Positions 32,951-42,900 of a stretch of 64,000 bases of DNA are shown here, one piece after another. How positions within the stretch are numbered: position 1 is the stretch's first letter; every line of letters starts with the position of its first letter. The stretch is from Candidatus Methylumidiphilus alinenensis (lineage in GTDB: Bacteria > Pseudomonadota > Gammaproteobacteria > Methylococcales > Methylococcaceae). Under the pieces are notes generated by a model that saw only the letters and a list, made by a program, of their open reading frames with translations, had not been told where the DNA came from and did not search any database. Location of the stretch: positions 1-64,000 of the forward strand of contig QJPH01000187.1 in NCBI GenBank assembly GCA_003242955.1, given 5' to 3'. Both the position numbers and the translations under genes were made by a program.

Positions 32951-33883
32951 ATGGCTATAGCAAACAGCGTTACTGACCTGATCGGCAACACACCCCTAGT
33001 TCGCATCCGCCGCATGGCGGAAGGCTTAAAGGCCGACATCGTAGCCAAACTGGAGTTTTACAATCCGGCCCACAGCGTCAAGGATAGAATTGGGGTGGCG
33101 ATGATTGATGCCGCTGAAAAAGCCGGACTGATCAAACCGGAAACCATTATAGTCGAACCCACCAGCGGCAATACCGGCATTGCCCTTGCCATGGTCTGTG
33201 CCGCGCGGGGGTATCGGCTTATTCTGACCATGCCGGAAACCATGAGCAAGGAAAGGCGGATGTTGTTGCGTGCCTATGGGGCTGAACTCATACTGACACC
33301 TGGCACGGAAGGCATGGGTGGGGCGATTCGACGTGCCGAGGAATTGGCCGCTTCCGATTCGCGCTATTACATACCGCAACAGTTTAATAACCCGGCCAAC
33401 CCGGACATCCACAGAAAAACCACTGCCGAAGAAATCTGGCGCGACACTGAAGGAAAGGCCGACATCCTAGTCGCCGGCATAGGCACGGGCGGGACTATCA
33501 CCGGGGTGGGCGAAGTGCTTAAAGAGCGCAAGCCAGGCTTCAAAGTCTTTGCCGTCGAACCGGCTGCCTCCCCTGTGCTCTCCGGGGGTGCGAAGGGTCC
33601 GCACCCCATCCAAGGTATCGGCGCGGGCTTCGTTCCGAGCATTTTGAACACGCAAATTTACGATGAGGTTATTTGCGTCGAAAATGAAGATGCCTTAAGC
33701 ACCGCCCGTCGCGCTGCCAAAGAAGAGGGGCTATTGGTGGGGATATCGTCTGGCGCCGCCCTTTGGGCGGCCTTGGAGGTGGGTAAGCGACAGGAAAGCG
33801 AAGGCAAGTTGATTGTGACTATCATACCCTCCTTCGGCGAACGCTATCTTAGCACAGCGCTGTTTGCCGGCTTGGCGGATTGA
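32951..33883 (+). CDS. cysK: Cysteine synthase A
   Basis: 310 residues of fold-type II PLP enzyme, making cysteine from O-acetylserine and sulfide. PLP-binding Lys in [14 protein letters not shown]; substrate loop [12 protein letters not shown]; phosphate-binding [10 protein letters not shown]; serine of the pyridine site in [14 protein letters not shown] precedes the ATG. It is followed after seven bases by a gamma-family transsulfuration enzyme, so the pair handles cysteine and homocysteine interconversion. Confidence 0.95.
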   Translation: MAIANSVTDLIGNTPLVRIRRMAEGLKADIVAKLEFYNPAHSVKDRIGVAMIDAAEKAGLIKPETIIVEPTSGNTGIALAMVCAARGYRLILTMPETMSKERRMLLRAYGAELILTPGTEGMGGAIRRAEELAASDSRYYIPQQFNNPANPDIHRKTTAEEIWRDTEGKADILVAGIGTGGTITGVGEVLKERKPGFKVFAVEPAASPVLSGGAKGPHPIQGIGAGFVPSILNTQIYDEVICVENEDALSTARRAAKEEGLLVGISSGAALWAALEVGKRQESEGKLIVTIIPSFGERYLSTALFAGLAD

Positions 33884-33890
33884 GCCCGAA

Positions 33891-35057
33891 ATGACCAAGA
33901 CACGTAAAAACTTAGGGTTTGACACGCGCGCCATCCATGCGGGCCAGCCGCCCGACCCCTCAACCGGGGCATTGGTGACACCGATTTATGCCACCTCCAC
34001 CTATGTTCAATCCGCTCCCGGTGAGCATAAAGGTTTTGAGTATTCGCGCAGTCAGAATCCTACCCGCTTTGCCTACGAAGATTGCGTCGCCAGCTTGGAA
34101 GATGGCTTGGCCGGTTTCGCCTTTGCCTCCGGTTTGAGTGCGTCGGCCACCGTCCTCGACTTGCTGGATGCAAACTCCCATGTCATTGCATTGGATGACC
34201 TCTATGGAGGTTCGAGGCGGTTGTTCGAGCAAGTCCGCAGGCGCTCGGCCGGGTTGGAGTTCAGCTATACTGACATGCAAACGCGGCGGTCCATTGAGGC
34301 TTTGGTCCGCGATAACACGCGAATGATTTGGCTGGAAACGCCAAGCAATCCCTTGCTTAATCTGGTCGATCTTGAAATGGTGGCAGAAATCGCCGGGGAA
34401 CGGGGCTTAATCGCCGTGGCCGACAACACGTTCGCCACCCCTTGGGCGCAAAGACCCATCGAGTTCGGCTTCGACTTGGTCCTGCATTCGGCGACCAAGT
34501 ACCTCAATGGCCATTCCGATATCATTGGCGGCATTGTGGTTTGCGGCAACGAAGAGTTGACCGAGCCTTTGCGATTTCTGCAAAACGCCGTCGGGGCCAT
34601 CGCCAGCCCGTTCGACTGTTTCCTCGCATTGCGCGGACTGAAGACATTGGGCATCCGCATGGAGCGGCACACTGAAAACGCAACCATCATCGCGCAGTGG
34701 CTTGACCGCCACCCCAAGATTGAGCGGGTCATCTACCCTGGTTTGCCCAGCCATCCCCAGCATTATCTTGCGCGTCGGCAAATGAGTGGCTATGGCGGCA
34801 TGATAGCGACCGTCCTGAAAGGCGGTGTGGAGGAAGCGAGGCGTTTCCTGGAACGTTGCGAACTGTTCACTTTGGCGGAAAGCCTAGGCGGGGTGGAAAG
34901 CCTGATCGAACACCCCGCCATCATGACCCATGCCTCCGTACCGGAAGAAGTCAGGCTCTCCCTAGGCATCAGCGAAGGGCTGGTGCGAATCTCGGTGGGG
35001 ATTGAGGATGTAGATGATTTGATTCGTGATTTGGACTCGGCACTGGCGGGGATTTGA
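33891..35057 (+). CDS. Cystathionine gamma-synthase/gamma-lyase family PLP enzyme
   Basis: 388 residues from the ATG at 33891, seven bases after the cysK stop. Fold-type I PLP enzyme of the Cys/Met family: TRAIHAGQPPDPSTGA at the N-terminus, phosphate-contacting YSRSQNPTR, SGLSASATV, and the PLP Lys in HSATKYLNGHSDIIGG. It may form cystathionine from an activated homoserine and cysteine, or cleave cystathionine; motifs alone do not separate these. Pairing with cysK suits either direction of transsulfuration. Confidence 0.9.
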   Translation: MTKTRKNLGFDTRAIHAGQPPDPSTGALVTPIYATSTYVQSAPGEHKGFEYSRSQNPTRFAYEDCVASLEDGLAGFAFASGLSASATVLDLLDANSHVIALDDLYGGSRRLFEQVRRRSAGLEFSYTDMQTRRSIEALVRDNTRMIWLETPSNPLLNLVDLEMVAEIAGERGLIAVADNTFATPWAQRPIEFGFDLVLHSATKYLNGHSDIIGGIVVCGNEELTEPLRFLQNAVGAIASPFDCFLALRGLKTLGIRMERHTENATIIAQWLDRHPKIERVIYPGLPSHPQHYLARRQMSGYGGMIATVLKGGVEEARRFLERCELFTLAESLGGVESLIEHPAIMTHASVPEEVRLSLGISEGLVRISVGIEDVDDLIRDLDSALAGI

Positions 35058-35098
35058 ATTGTGGCGATAACCGCGCGTAACATCCGCCAGGAATCAAG

Positions 35099-35299
35099 TT
35101 AGTCAAATAACTCGTCGGCCTCCCTCGTTTCGGCGAGGACATCAGACAGGGTTTCCTTTTGCTGCAAGACGAATTCCTTGCCTTTTTCAGTGATCCCGGT
35201 TGCCGATTCAATAATTTCCTTACGGTATTTATGGATCAGAAAGCCAGCTGCGAGGCCAAGGCTGAAAGCAATAACAGGATGTTTGGCTAGTATGCTCAT
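35099..35299 (-). CDS. Small single-span membrane protein, 66 aa
   Basis: 66 residues: an N-terminal membrane helix (about 9-23, IAFSLGLAAGFLIHKYR) and a charged helical tail, a layout resembling YtxH-type small stress proteins. Convergent with the upstream transsulfuration gene. Function unknown. Confidence 0.65.
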   Translation of the reverse strand: MSILAKHPVIAFSLGLAAGFLIHKYRKEIIESATGITEKGKEFVLQQKETLSDVLAETREADELFD

Positions 35300-35513
35300 G
35301 ATAGCTTAACTCAATTTTGTGGGTTGTCGATTAGGGCTTGCCGCCATCATTATAACGCCATCGACGGTGAGAAGCGCCAAGTGCCTGCTGGGCGCCAATT
35401 CTCATTTCGAACAAGGCGCGACGGGGTTTGCAACCCTGTCGCTTGCGTTTTGTGTGTAAACCATGCCTGCCTAACGACAAAACGTTACGGACGGGATTAC
35501 AAATCCTGTCCGG

Positions 35514-37313
35514 CTAGGTTTTTCCTGCCCCACTGACACCACTAACCACTGATTTATTCGTTTCTTCCAACGCATGAATAATGGCGGTGTACTGATAAGA
35601 TTTGGTGTGAAAGCACAAAACCTGCCCCAACCCGGTGTCAAACTCTGCAATCAGCCCGACGACCTTGTCGATTCGGTTCGTATCCAAATCCATCAAGGCT
35701 TCCCACAAATCCGACCGCAATCCGGCAGGGAGCGTTGCAAGTGACATTGCGCTGACGGGAGCCTGCGATTCGGGTTTACCCCTAGTTTGCCGGATGAAAC
35801 GTAAACCCAAATGCTTAGCCATGCAACCGAAGATATCCTCTGGCTGGAAAGGTTTGTTGACAATCTCATCCATGCCGGCAGACAACAATTCGCTACGCTG
35901 CTCCTTGAACACCGATGCGGTCACCGCCACAATTTTGACCGACTGCCCACCTTCCATGGCGCGAATGCGGCGGGTTGCCTCAATGCCATCCATCACCGGC
36001 ATGCGCCGATCCATCCAAATGAAATGGGGTTTGAAATTCTGGAACAGTTCAATTCCAGCAACCCCATTTTCAGCCATTCGGACCTCAAAACCGACTTTCT
36101 CCATTAGGGTTTGCAATAGTAAGGCATTTTCCCTCTGGTCTTCGACGATGAGGACGCGGTATGCGTCGCGTCCCGGTTCAAGTCCGATGACATCGCCCAC
36201 GTCTTCAAGCTCCTGGGGGAGAGTTATTTCCTCGGCAAATTCAATCGGTAGCTCCACTCTGAATACGGAACCTTTGCCAACAATGCTCTGGACGCTGAGG
36301 ATGCCACCCATCAGTTTGACGAATTGGCTGCTGATGGCTAAGCCTAAGCCTGTGCCGCGTTCCATCGCCTTTCCTCCAACTTGGAAGAACGCATCAAAGA
36401 TATGGGACTGGTCGGACGGGCTGATGCCTATGCCAGTGTCCTCAACTTCAATCAGCAATTTGAGTGTGTCAACGTCAGGCAAGTTGTCAAATCTTAGGGT
36501 GATGCAGCCCTGCGGGGTAAATTTAACGGCGTTGCTCAACAGATTTATCAGAATTTGGCGCAGCTTGGCTTCGTCGGCAAGGATGTGGCGAGGCAACCCG
36601 TAAGGCTGTTCAACCAACAATTGCAGTCCTTTTTCGGCAATCCGCCCACGTACCATATCAACGATATCTTGGATCAACGCAGCTAGGTCAAAGGGGCTGT
36701 TGTCGAGTTCAATTTGTCCGGCTTCAATTTTAGACATGTCGAGGACATCATTGATCAATGCAAGCAGATGCTTGCCGCTGCGGCTTATAATTTCCAGATA
36801 TTCCAACTGTTTGCCGGTCAGGGCATCATCCCGCATCAGCAAACCGCTGAAACCGAGGATGGCATTCATTGGTGTCCTCAATTCATGGCTCATGTTGGCA
36901 AGAAACATTGATTTGGATTGGCTGGCCGCTTCCGCCTGCCGTCTGGCGGATTCCATCTCGAAAGTCCGTTCCTTGACAAGTTCTTCAAGATGGTTTTGGT
37001 ATCTCTCCAATGCACTTTCTACCTTCTTGCGCTCGGCAATCTCTTTTTGCAAGGCATCAATGGCTTTAGTCAAATCCTCTGTCCGATCAGCGACACGGTC
37101 TTCCAGTTCCATCGTCAACATCAACAAATCCGAATTGGTTTGCTGTAGTTCGTCTTGAGTTGCTCGTAACTCAAAGGTTCGTTCGTCCACCCGCTGTTCC
37201 AATTCCATCGACAAAGCGATCAGGCCGCGATTAGTCTCGGCCAATTCTTCTTGCAGGATACGGATGATCTGATAGTCCGCGATGTTGGATTGCTGATGCG
37301 CCTGATGTATCAT
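35514..37313 (-). CDS. Cytosolic hybrid histidine kinase of the stressosome operon
   Basis: 599 residues without membrane segments. Residues 1-130 are a coiled coil containing two similar heptad blocks ([17 protein letters not shown] and [17 protein letters not shown]). Phospho-acceptor His143 ([16 protein letters not shown]), ATPase boxes [15 protein letters not shown] and [12 protein letters not shown], then a receiver domain at about 390-510 with Asp in [13 protein letters not shown]. The C-terminal 80 residues are unassigned. Last gene of the stressosome operon, so it is probably an output partner of RsbT instead of a membrane sensor. Confidence 0.9.
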   Translation of the reverse strand: MIHQAHQQSNIADYQIIRILQEELAETNRGLIALSMELEQRVDERTFELRATQDELQQTNSDLLMLTMELEDRVADRTEDLTKAIDALQKEIAERKKVESALERYQNHLEELVKERTFEMESARRQAEAASQSKSMFLANMSHELRTPMNAILGFSGLLMRDDALTGKQLEYLEIISRSGKHLLALINDVLDMSKIEAGQIELDNSPFDLAALIQDIVDMVRGRIAEKGLQLLVEQPYGLPRHILADEAKLRQILINLLSNAVKFTPQGCITLRFDNLPDVDTLKLLIEVEDTGIGISPSDQSHIFDAFFQVGGKAMERGTGLGLAISSQFVKLMGGILSVQSIVGKGSVFRVELPIEFAEEITLPQELEDVGDVIGLEPGRDAYRVLIVEDQRENALLLQTLMEKVGFEVRMAENGVAGIELFQNFKPHFIWMDRRMPVMDGIEATRRIRAMEGGQSVKIVAVTASVFKEQRSELLSAGMDEIVNKPFQPEDIFGCMAKHLGLRFIRQTRGKPESQAPVSAMSLATLPAGLRSDLWEALMDLDTNRIDKVVGLIAEFDTGLGQVLCFHTKSYQYTAIIHALEETNKSVVSGVSGAGKT

Positions 37314-37335
37314 TCCAATTTTATTTTTTTGGTTA

Positions 37336-37384
37336 TATGTAGGGGTGGCTTCAGCCGCCCATAGGCGAATAAATTCGCCCCTAC
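37336..37384. repeat. R2-like short palindrome
   Basis: TGTAGGGGTGGCTTCAGCC and the inverse-type AAATTCGCCCCTACA flank a short loop between the RsbX-like gene and the hybrid kinase gene. Confidence 0.6.
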
Positions 37385-37407
37385 AAAATGTGCTTGGTTT
37401 TTAGGGA

Positions 37408-38442
37408 TCATCGGGGCGTCTTTTTGACGATAAGAATAGTGGCATCATCGGTCGGTTTGGCCAAGGCGTGAAGCATGTCCCGTGCAATCTGCGTCGCGGT
37501 TTTGCCAATCAATTGGCGGAAGTCCTGCCAGTTCCACCGGGTAGACACTCCGTCCGAATAAAGCACCAGCATGTATTCTGAACGCCATGCATGTTCGCTG
37601 ATATGCGCTTCGGGTGTGTTCAGTCCAACAATACCCCGCCGAACGATCAAATTGACCGGGGTTGAATTGCCTATGACCCGCGCATCAATGTTCCCTATCG
37701 AACCGAAAGTGATCTTCTCGCGTTCCCAGTCGAATTGGGCTAAAGCCATGACACAGCCGCGTGTGCCACGGCAGGCGATACCTGCCCCACGAAACAAGGC
37801 ATCAAGCGGCAGGTCGTAATGGGATTCCACATAATTTCGGGCTGCTACAGAAGCAAGATGGGCAAGTTCCCCATGGCCTAGTCCGTCGATGACTCCGACT
37901 AGGGTATGGCCTAGCCAGTGCTTTACCACGAAATCATCGCCGTTTTGGTCAAAACCTAACTTTGGGCGTGTGGCGATGCCTACTTCAAACGGGCAAGGTC
38001 TAATGCTGGGCGAATGGCCGCCCACCCATTTGCGGCAAACGATGTGGATGCCATGCTCGTTACGAGGTATTATCTCGAACTCATCCATCAGGCGATTGAC
38101 CGTCCCCAGCCCATAGCCGAGACTGCCTGATGTCGAATAGCCATCGGTCATAGCCAGATGGATATTGGGGATGCCGGCTCCATTGTCAATGGCTTCAATC
38201 TGAAGCCCCGTGCGGGGGGGAATGGAAAGCGGAACCAATAGCAAGCTGCCCCCACCAGCATGTTTGACCAGATTGGAAGCGAGTTCACTGGCTACCAAGG
38301 CAACTTCGTCGCAACTTCGTGGGTCAATGCCGACCGCCTCTGCAAGTTGCCGGGCCACACGCCTTGCCATGGCGACTTCGGCACTGTGCATCACTTCAAT
38401 GCGTTGTGCAGGCGGCAGCGGCACTATTAGCGTTTTAACCAT
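37408..38442 (-). CDS. RsbT-like ATPase fused to RsbX-like phosphatase
   Basis: 344 residues. The N-terminal 130 residues are an anti-sigma-type GHKL ATPase (VALVASELASNLVKHA, IEAIDNGAGIP, GLGTVNRLMDEF). The C-terminal 200 residues are a PP2C/SpoIIE-type phosphatase (GVIDGLGHGELAHLA, and LYSDGVSTRW, with metal-binding Asp). RsbX dephosphorylates RsbR and RsbS to reset the stressosome. The start lies 16 bp inside rsbT, so the two are coupled. The added ATPase half is a fusion beyond the classical short RsbX. Confidence 0.88.
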   Translation of the reverse strand: MVKTLIVPLPPAQRIEVMHSAEVAMARRVARQLAEAVGIDPRSCDEVALVASELASNLVKHAGGGSLLLVPLSIPPRTGLQIEAIDNGAGIPNIHLAMTDGYSTSGSLGYGLGTVNRLMDEFEIIPRNEHGIHIVCRKWVGGHSPSIRPCPFEVGIATRPKLGFDQNGDDFVVKHWLGHTLVGVIDGLGHGELAHLASVAARNYVESHYDLPLDALFRGAGIACRGTRGCVMALAQFDWEREKITFGSIGNIDARVIGNSTPVNLIVRRGIVGLNTPEAHISEHAWRSEYMLVLYSDGVSTRWNWQDFRQLIGKTATQIARDMLHALAKPTDDATILIVKKTPR

Positions 38443-38834
38443 TTTCTAATGCGAATGATCGTACCCTTGCCAATTTCAGAAAGCACTTCCATTTCGTCCA
38501 TCAGTCGCTTGGAGCCGGGCAATCCCATGCCCAAGCCTTTACTGGTGGTATACCCCGGCTTCAAGGCAAGCGACACATCGGCGATGCCAGGGCCATGGTC
38601 TTCAAAGACCAATTCGAGTCCAGCGGCGTTGCCGTTGATAGGATGCCAACGGATGATGCCGGAGCCAGCGTAGACATAGATGTTACGGGTCAGCTCCGAA
38701 GTAGCCGTGACGATGCGAGTCACATCGGTCACGCCGAAACCCAGCGCGACGGCCGCCTCGCGCACATATTTTCGGGCCATGACAATATCATTTTCTGTAT
38801 CAATCGGCATCTCACCTTTACAATGGGAATTCAT
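38427..38834 (-). CDS. rsbT: Stressosome switch kinase RsbT
   Basis: 135 residues of GHKL serine/threonine kinase: VTATSELTRNIYVYAGSG (N box), FEDHGPGIAD (G1) and GLGMGLPGSKRLMDE (G2). RsbT phosphorylates RsbS and RsbR and is released to activate a downstream partner. ATGA overlap with rsbS gives the start at 38834; an internal ATG at 38810 preceded by AAGGTGAG is an alternative. Confidence 0.92.
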   Translation of the reverse strand: MNSHCKGEMPIDTENDIVMARKYVREAAVALGFGVTDVTRIVTATSELTRNIYVYAGSGIIRWHPINGNAAGLELVFEDHGPGIADVSLALKPGYTTSKGLGMGLPGSKRLMDEMEVLSEIGKGTIIRIRKWLKR

Positions 38835-39211
38835 TTGCGGCCCTCCGATCTGTTCAATGTGTCCGACAGCAACTCCATGGCCCGGTCAACATCCAAGGCC
38901 GTGAGCGTTTTATCCAGTGACAGCCCCAATTGTGTAGTGGTGATGGCCACGCAAGCGCGCATCCCGGAGAGGACCGTCAGCCCACCCATTAGAGCCACCA
39001 TCTTGACCGTCTCCGACACGGTGCGGGCAAAAAAGGAATCTATCGTTTCGACAGTGGATATATCAAGGATCAAGCCCTTGGCACTATGGCGTTCCATGCT
39101 GGATAGCACTTGTTCTTGAAGTTCACTGACGGTGCAGTCATCAGGATCGGAGGGGACGGTGACGAGCAGAATGTCCCGAATCTTGATGACGGAAATATTT
39201 CCATTGGCCAT
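38831..39211 (-). CDS. rsbS: Stressosome scaffold RsbS (STAS)
   Basis: 126 residues, a single STAS domain with the phosphorylatable Ser in STVETIDSFFARTVS. RsbS builds the stressosome core with RsbR and holds RsbT until both are phosphorylated. It lies 11 bp after rsbR and overlaps rsbT by ATGA. Confidence 0.93.
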   Translation of the reverse strand: MANGNISVIKIRDILLVTVPSDPDDCTVSELQEQVLSSMERHSAKGLILDISTVETIDSFFARTVSETVKMVALMGGLTVLSGMRACVAITTTQLGLSLDKTLTALDVDRAMELLSDTLNRSEGRK

Positions 39212-39222
39212 GGCAGCCCCCT

Positions 39223-40404
39223 TTAACGGTTGTCGGACTTATTGACCACTTGCAACTTAAGCAGATCCAAAGCCACCAACAGACCTGCGGCCAACGATGA
39301 ACGGGTGGTGATCCCTGAAAGGTCGATCCCTAAATGGACCAAGGTTTGAGCGATGGCGGGCCGGACACCGGTTAGAACCACTTGGGCACCCAGCAGCCTT
39401 ACGGCTGTGATGGTCTCGATCAGATGCTGCGCGGTTTGGGTGTCAATGGTCGGCACTCCCATAATGTCCACCAAGGCGACCGGCGAGTTGGTTTCGACTA
39501 TCCGGTCGAGCAAACGCTCCATAAATTGCTGGGTGCGTTGGCTGTCGAGACAGCCGATCAAGGGCACTGCCACCACACCCTGCCAAACTTGCATGACCGG
39601 GGTGGAGAGTTCCAGAATTTCTTGGCTTTGCTGTTTGATGCGTTCTTCTGATAACTTGCGCTCGGTAATGTCACGGGCAGCCGCGAAAACGCCCACGACC
39701 GCCCCGCTCTCGTCCCGGTAGACCGAGGCATTGTAAAGGACAGAAGTCACCCGTCCGTCGCTATTACGGATTTCCAAAGGATAATCCCGCACTTGGCCTT
39801 CGCGGAAAACCTGCCGGTATCCGTCGCTGGCCTTTTCCGAACTGGTGAAATAATTGGAAAAATCAGTGCCTATAAGTTCCGAGCGTGAACACCCGGTGAT
39901 GGTTTCAGTGGCGGCGTTCACATCGGTGATCTTGCCGTCCGGGGCGATGGTCACCAATGGATCAAGACTGGCCTCGATAAGGCTGCGGGTGTAGTCTGCC
40001 TTTTTGCGGTCGGATAACTCACGGGTGATATTGGTGTAGCCAAAAATGATGCCTTTTTCGTCGCACAGAGGCGTTATGATGGTGTTGGCCCAAAAAAATG
40101 TACCGTCTTTGCGTTTCCGTAAACCCTCGTTTTCGATACGGCCCTGTGTGGAGGCTAAATCAAGTTCGTTCCTTGGTATGCCGCTAGCTAGGGCTTCCGA
40201 AGTATAAAAACAAGAAAAATGTTTGCCTATAATCTCTTCGCTGTGAAAGCCCAGGATTTTTTCCGCCCCGGTATTCCAACTAGTGACATGGCCTTCGGGG
40301 TCGATCATCATAATGGCATAGTCTGTGACACTATCGACCAACAAGCGGAAGTTTTCTTCAGAATCGAGGCTTTTAGGAGTCGATGCGTTCTTCTGCTTTT
40401 TCAT
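39223..40404 (-). CDS. RsbR-type stressosome sensor with two PAS domains
   Basis: 393 residues: PAS/PAC at about 18-135, PAS/PAC at about 145-260, a linker helix, then a STAS domain at about 270-385 with the phosphorylatable Thr region IMGVPTIDTQTAQHL. Classical RsbR has a non-heme globin N-terminus; here PAS domains replace it, suggesting sensing of a small ligand, redox state or light. Start of the contiguous rsbR-S-T-X run. Confidence 0.92.
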   Translation of the reverse strand: MKKQKNASTPKSLDSEENFRLLVDSVTDYAIMMIDPEGHVTSWNTGAEKILGFHSEEIIGKHFSCFYTSEALASGIPRNELDLASTQGRIENEGLRKRKDGTFFWANTIITPLCDEKGIIFGYTNITRELSDRKKADYTRSLIEASLDPLVTIAPDGKITDVNAATETITGCSRSELIGTDFSNYFTSSEKASDGYRQVFREGQVRDYPLEIRNSDGRVTSVLYNASVYRDESGAVVGVFAAARDITERKLSEERIKQQSQEILELSTPVMQVWQGVVAVPLIGCLDSQRTQQFMERLLDRIVETNSPVALVDIMGVPTIDTQTAQHLIETITAVRLLGAQVVLTGVRPAIAQTLVHLGIDLSGITTRSSLAAGLLVALDLLKLQVVNKSDNR

Positions 40405-40439
40405 GTTTTACCTCATTCGATTTTCAAATTAATCGCGGA

Positions 40440-40515
40440 ATGTTCGTAGGGGCGGGTTCCAAACCCGCCCTTAAGATTCTATTTTGTTGGGCGGGTTTGG
40501 AACCCTCCCCTTCGA
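40440..40515. repeat. Inverted pair of R2 repeats
   Basis: TAGGGGCGGGTTCCAAAC with CCGCCCTTA at about 40447-40473, followed by the inverse copy ending at about 40514. It lies between the RsbR-like gene and the GGDEF-EAL gene. Confidence 0.8.
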
Positions 40516-40549
40516 GTGACCATTGGAATACAATTGGCATCAAAAAGGC

Positions 40550-42754
40550 TTACCCACAATACCCTCTTCGCAAAGCTGCGGATGCTTCGTCGGGCAACAA
40601 GGGCCTGGAAAACAAATAGCCTTGGCCAATTTGGCAGCCTCCGGCGATCAACAATTGGCATTGTGTCTGGGTTTCCACGCCCTCGGCGACAGTGGGTATG
40701 CGCAAAATATTAGCCAGTTGAATGATGGCGTTGACGATTGCGTGGTCTTCAGAATCCTGCTTCATGCGAGCGACGAAACTTTGGTCGATCTTAAGTTGGG
40801 AAACGGCAAACCGGCGCAAATAGGCGAAGCTCGAGTAGCCAGTGCCAAAATCGTCAATGGCCAGATGTACGCCCAGTTTCCCCAAATGTTCCAACATTGC
40901 GCGGGTCTGGGAGGTATCGTCAATCAGCCCGGATTCGGTGATTTCCACCACCAGCCAAACCGATGACAGGCCGTTGCATCTCAGCGCATCATCGACGATC
41001 ATGGCAACATGCCCGCGTCGCAGTTCGGTCGCGGAAATATTGACAGAAATGGGGACGCACAGATTCTGCCCAACCCAGAATCGGGCTTGTCGGCAGGCCT
41101 CCTCAATCACCCATTTGCCAAGCCGGACGATTAGCCCCGACTCTTCGGCCAGTCTGATAAAGGCATCAGGTGACACCTCGCCCATTCCGGGGCGCTGCCA
41201 GCGCACCAGTGCCTCCATGCCCACAATTTTGCCGGTCTGTAGATCGACCTGCGGCTGATAACGCAAGAAAAGCTCATTGCGTTCCAGTGCTTGGCCCAGC
41301 GCACACTCTAAGTTGAGCTTGTGTTCCACTTCCTCATCCATGTGTCCGCAGAAGGATGCGCACGAATTGCGGCCTTGATCTTTAGCCCGATACATCGCTG
41401 TGTCGGCTTTTCTGATCAACGTGTCGATATCCAGTCCGTCATCAGGATAGCGAGCGATGCCGATACTGGCAGAACGCTGTAATTCATGGCCATCAATCTC
41501 AATCGGCGCACTGATGCAGGCAATGATTTTCTCGGCAATCCCCTTGAGATCGGTTTTCGGTTTGATTTGGCAGATCAAAGCAATGAATTCATCGCCTCCT
41601 ATACGGCACAACGAATCGGAATTGCGAATGGAATGTTTAATGCGTTTGGCGATGTTTTGCAGATATTTATCGCCGGTAGGATGGCCCAATGCGTCATTGA
41701 TGCTTTTGAAGTGGTCGAGGTCAATGAAAAACACGCCTATCGGCTGTGCTAACCGGTCGGCCATGGCGGCGGCCATTTCAAACCGATCCCGCAACAGGAC
41801 ACGGTTTGGCAATCCAGTCAACACGTCGTGATGCGCCAGATAGTCAATTCGGGCTTGGGCTTTTTTGATACTCGATATATCAAAAAATATACCCACATAA
41901 TGGGTTTTGACAAGTTGTTCGTTCTGGACTGGCGAGATGTTCAGCCAGATGGGTAATATTTTACCACTTTTAGGTTGGATCCAAACCTCGCCTGACCATG
42001 CGCCAGTTGCAGACAAAGAGTTTGAAAGCATTACCGGAAAATCTTGGGGAGAACGGTAAGACAATAACACTTTTGGCGATTGGCCTAGAATCTCACCTGG
42101 CTCGTAGCCAGTGATGGCGGAGAATGCCGGATTCACGGATAGCATTATTCCTTGTCCATCGGTAATGACGATGGCATCACCTGAAGACTCTATCGCCTTA
42201 CTGGCTAGGCGAAGCTTTTCAGCCGTTGCCTGATGCTCGGCCACCTTAGCCTCTAGTGCGTCGGACATGGCTTCGAGGTTATTGTTTCGTTCGACGATTC
42301 GTTCTGTCAGTTGCAAACACATCGCATCCAAGGCGTTTCGGGTGCGGGCCAACAACAAGTGGGTATGCACGCGGGCAAGCACTTCTTCCGCTTGGTAGGG
42401 CTTAGTCACGAAATCCACCGCCCCCACCCTAAGGCCGAGAACTTTGCTTTCGGTGTCGTGGAGTGCTGAAATGAAAAGCACGGGAACGTCGCGAGTTTTC
42501 GGATCACTTTTCAGGCGTCGGCAAACTTCATAACCGTCCATGCCGGGCATTTGGATATCCAGCAGGATTAACTCGGGAAGGCGGCTGGCGGCGGAACGTA
42601 AAGCCAACTCCCCGCTATTGGCTGGTCGAACATGATAACCCTGTTTACCCATCAGATCGACAATGAGTTGCAGACCGGCAGGATCGTCATCAACGACTAA
42701 AATACCGCCTTCGGATGGCTTCCCGACCTCTCGACTTAAGGACTGCCCGATCAC
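40550..42754 (-). CDS. REC-PAS-GGDEF-EAL c-di-GMP protein of the stressosome region
   Basis: 734 residues from a GTG at 42754 (AGGGCAAG upstream). Receiver 15-130 with Asp in LILLDIQMPGMDGYEV; coiled linker; PAS at about 185-305; GGDEF with RIGGDEF and an RxxD inhibitory site (RNSD) five residues before it; EAL with GMEALVRW and DDFGTGYSS. Both catalytic sites look intact. It is upstream of rsbR on the same strand, separated by 145 bp including repeats, and is a candidate for phosphorylation by the hybrid kinase. Confidence 0.92.
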   Translation of the reverse strand: MIGQSLSREVGKPSEGGILVVDDDPAGLQLIVDLMGKQGYHVRPANSGELALRSAASRLPELILLDIQMPGMDGYEVCRRLKSDPKTRDVPVLFISALHDTESKVLGLRVGAVDFVTKPYQAEEVLARVHTHLLLARTRNALDAMCLQLTERIVERNNNLEAMSDALEAKVAEHQATAEKLRLASKAIESSGDAIVITDGQGIMLSVNPAFSAITGYEPGEILGQSPKVLLSYRSPQDFPVMLSNSLSATGAWSGEVWIQPKSGKILPIWLNISPVQNEQLVKTHYVGIFFDISSIKKAQARIDYLAHHDVLTGLPNRVLLRDRFEMAAAMADRLAQPIGVFFIDLDHFKSINDALGHPTGDKYLQNIAKRIKHSIRNSDSLCRIGGDEFIALICQIKPKTDLKGIAEKIIACISAPIEIDGHELQRSASIGIARYPDDGLDIDTLIRKADTAMYRAKDQGRNSCASFCGHMDEEVEHKLNLECALGQALERNELFLRYQPQVDLQTGKIVGMEALVRWQRPGMGEVSPDAFIRLAEESGLIVRLGKWVIEEACRQARFWVGQNLCVPISVNISATELRRGHVAMIVDDALRCNGLSSVWLVVEITESGLIDDTSQTRAMLEHLGKLGVHLAIDDFGTGYSSFAYLRRFAVSQLKIDQSFVARMKQDSEDHAIVNAIIQLANILRIPTVAEGVETQTQCQLLIAGGCQIGQGYLFSRPLLPDEASAALRRGYCG

Positions 42755-42831
42755 GATTACTTGCCCTGCTATTTTAAAGTAAGAAGTATTGTCATTATTT
42801 TAATGTCTGATGTTACGCAAACGCGCAGGCC

Positions 42832-42870
42832 GTAGCCCGGATGGAGCCGCTTGCGGCGCAATCCGGGCTA
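42832..42870. repeat. REP-type repeat (R3)
   Basis: GTAGCCCGGATGGAGCCGCT followed by the matching right half ending ATCCGGGCTA. A complete single copy. Confidence 0.85.
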
Positions 42871-42900
42871 CAATGCTGTGGGCGTTTCCAGCCTACGGGT

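Noticed and set aside
38595-39119. 174-codon plus-strand frame in the stressosome operon
   Set aside because: Antisense to rsbT and rsbS, which carry full domain motifs.
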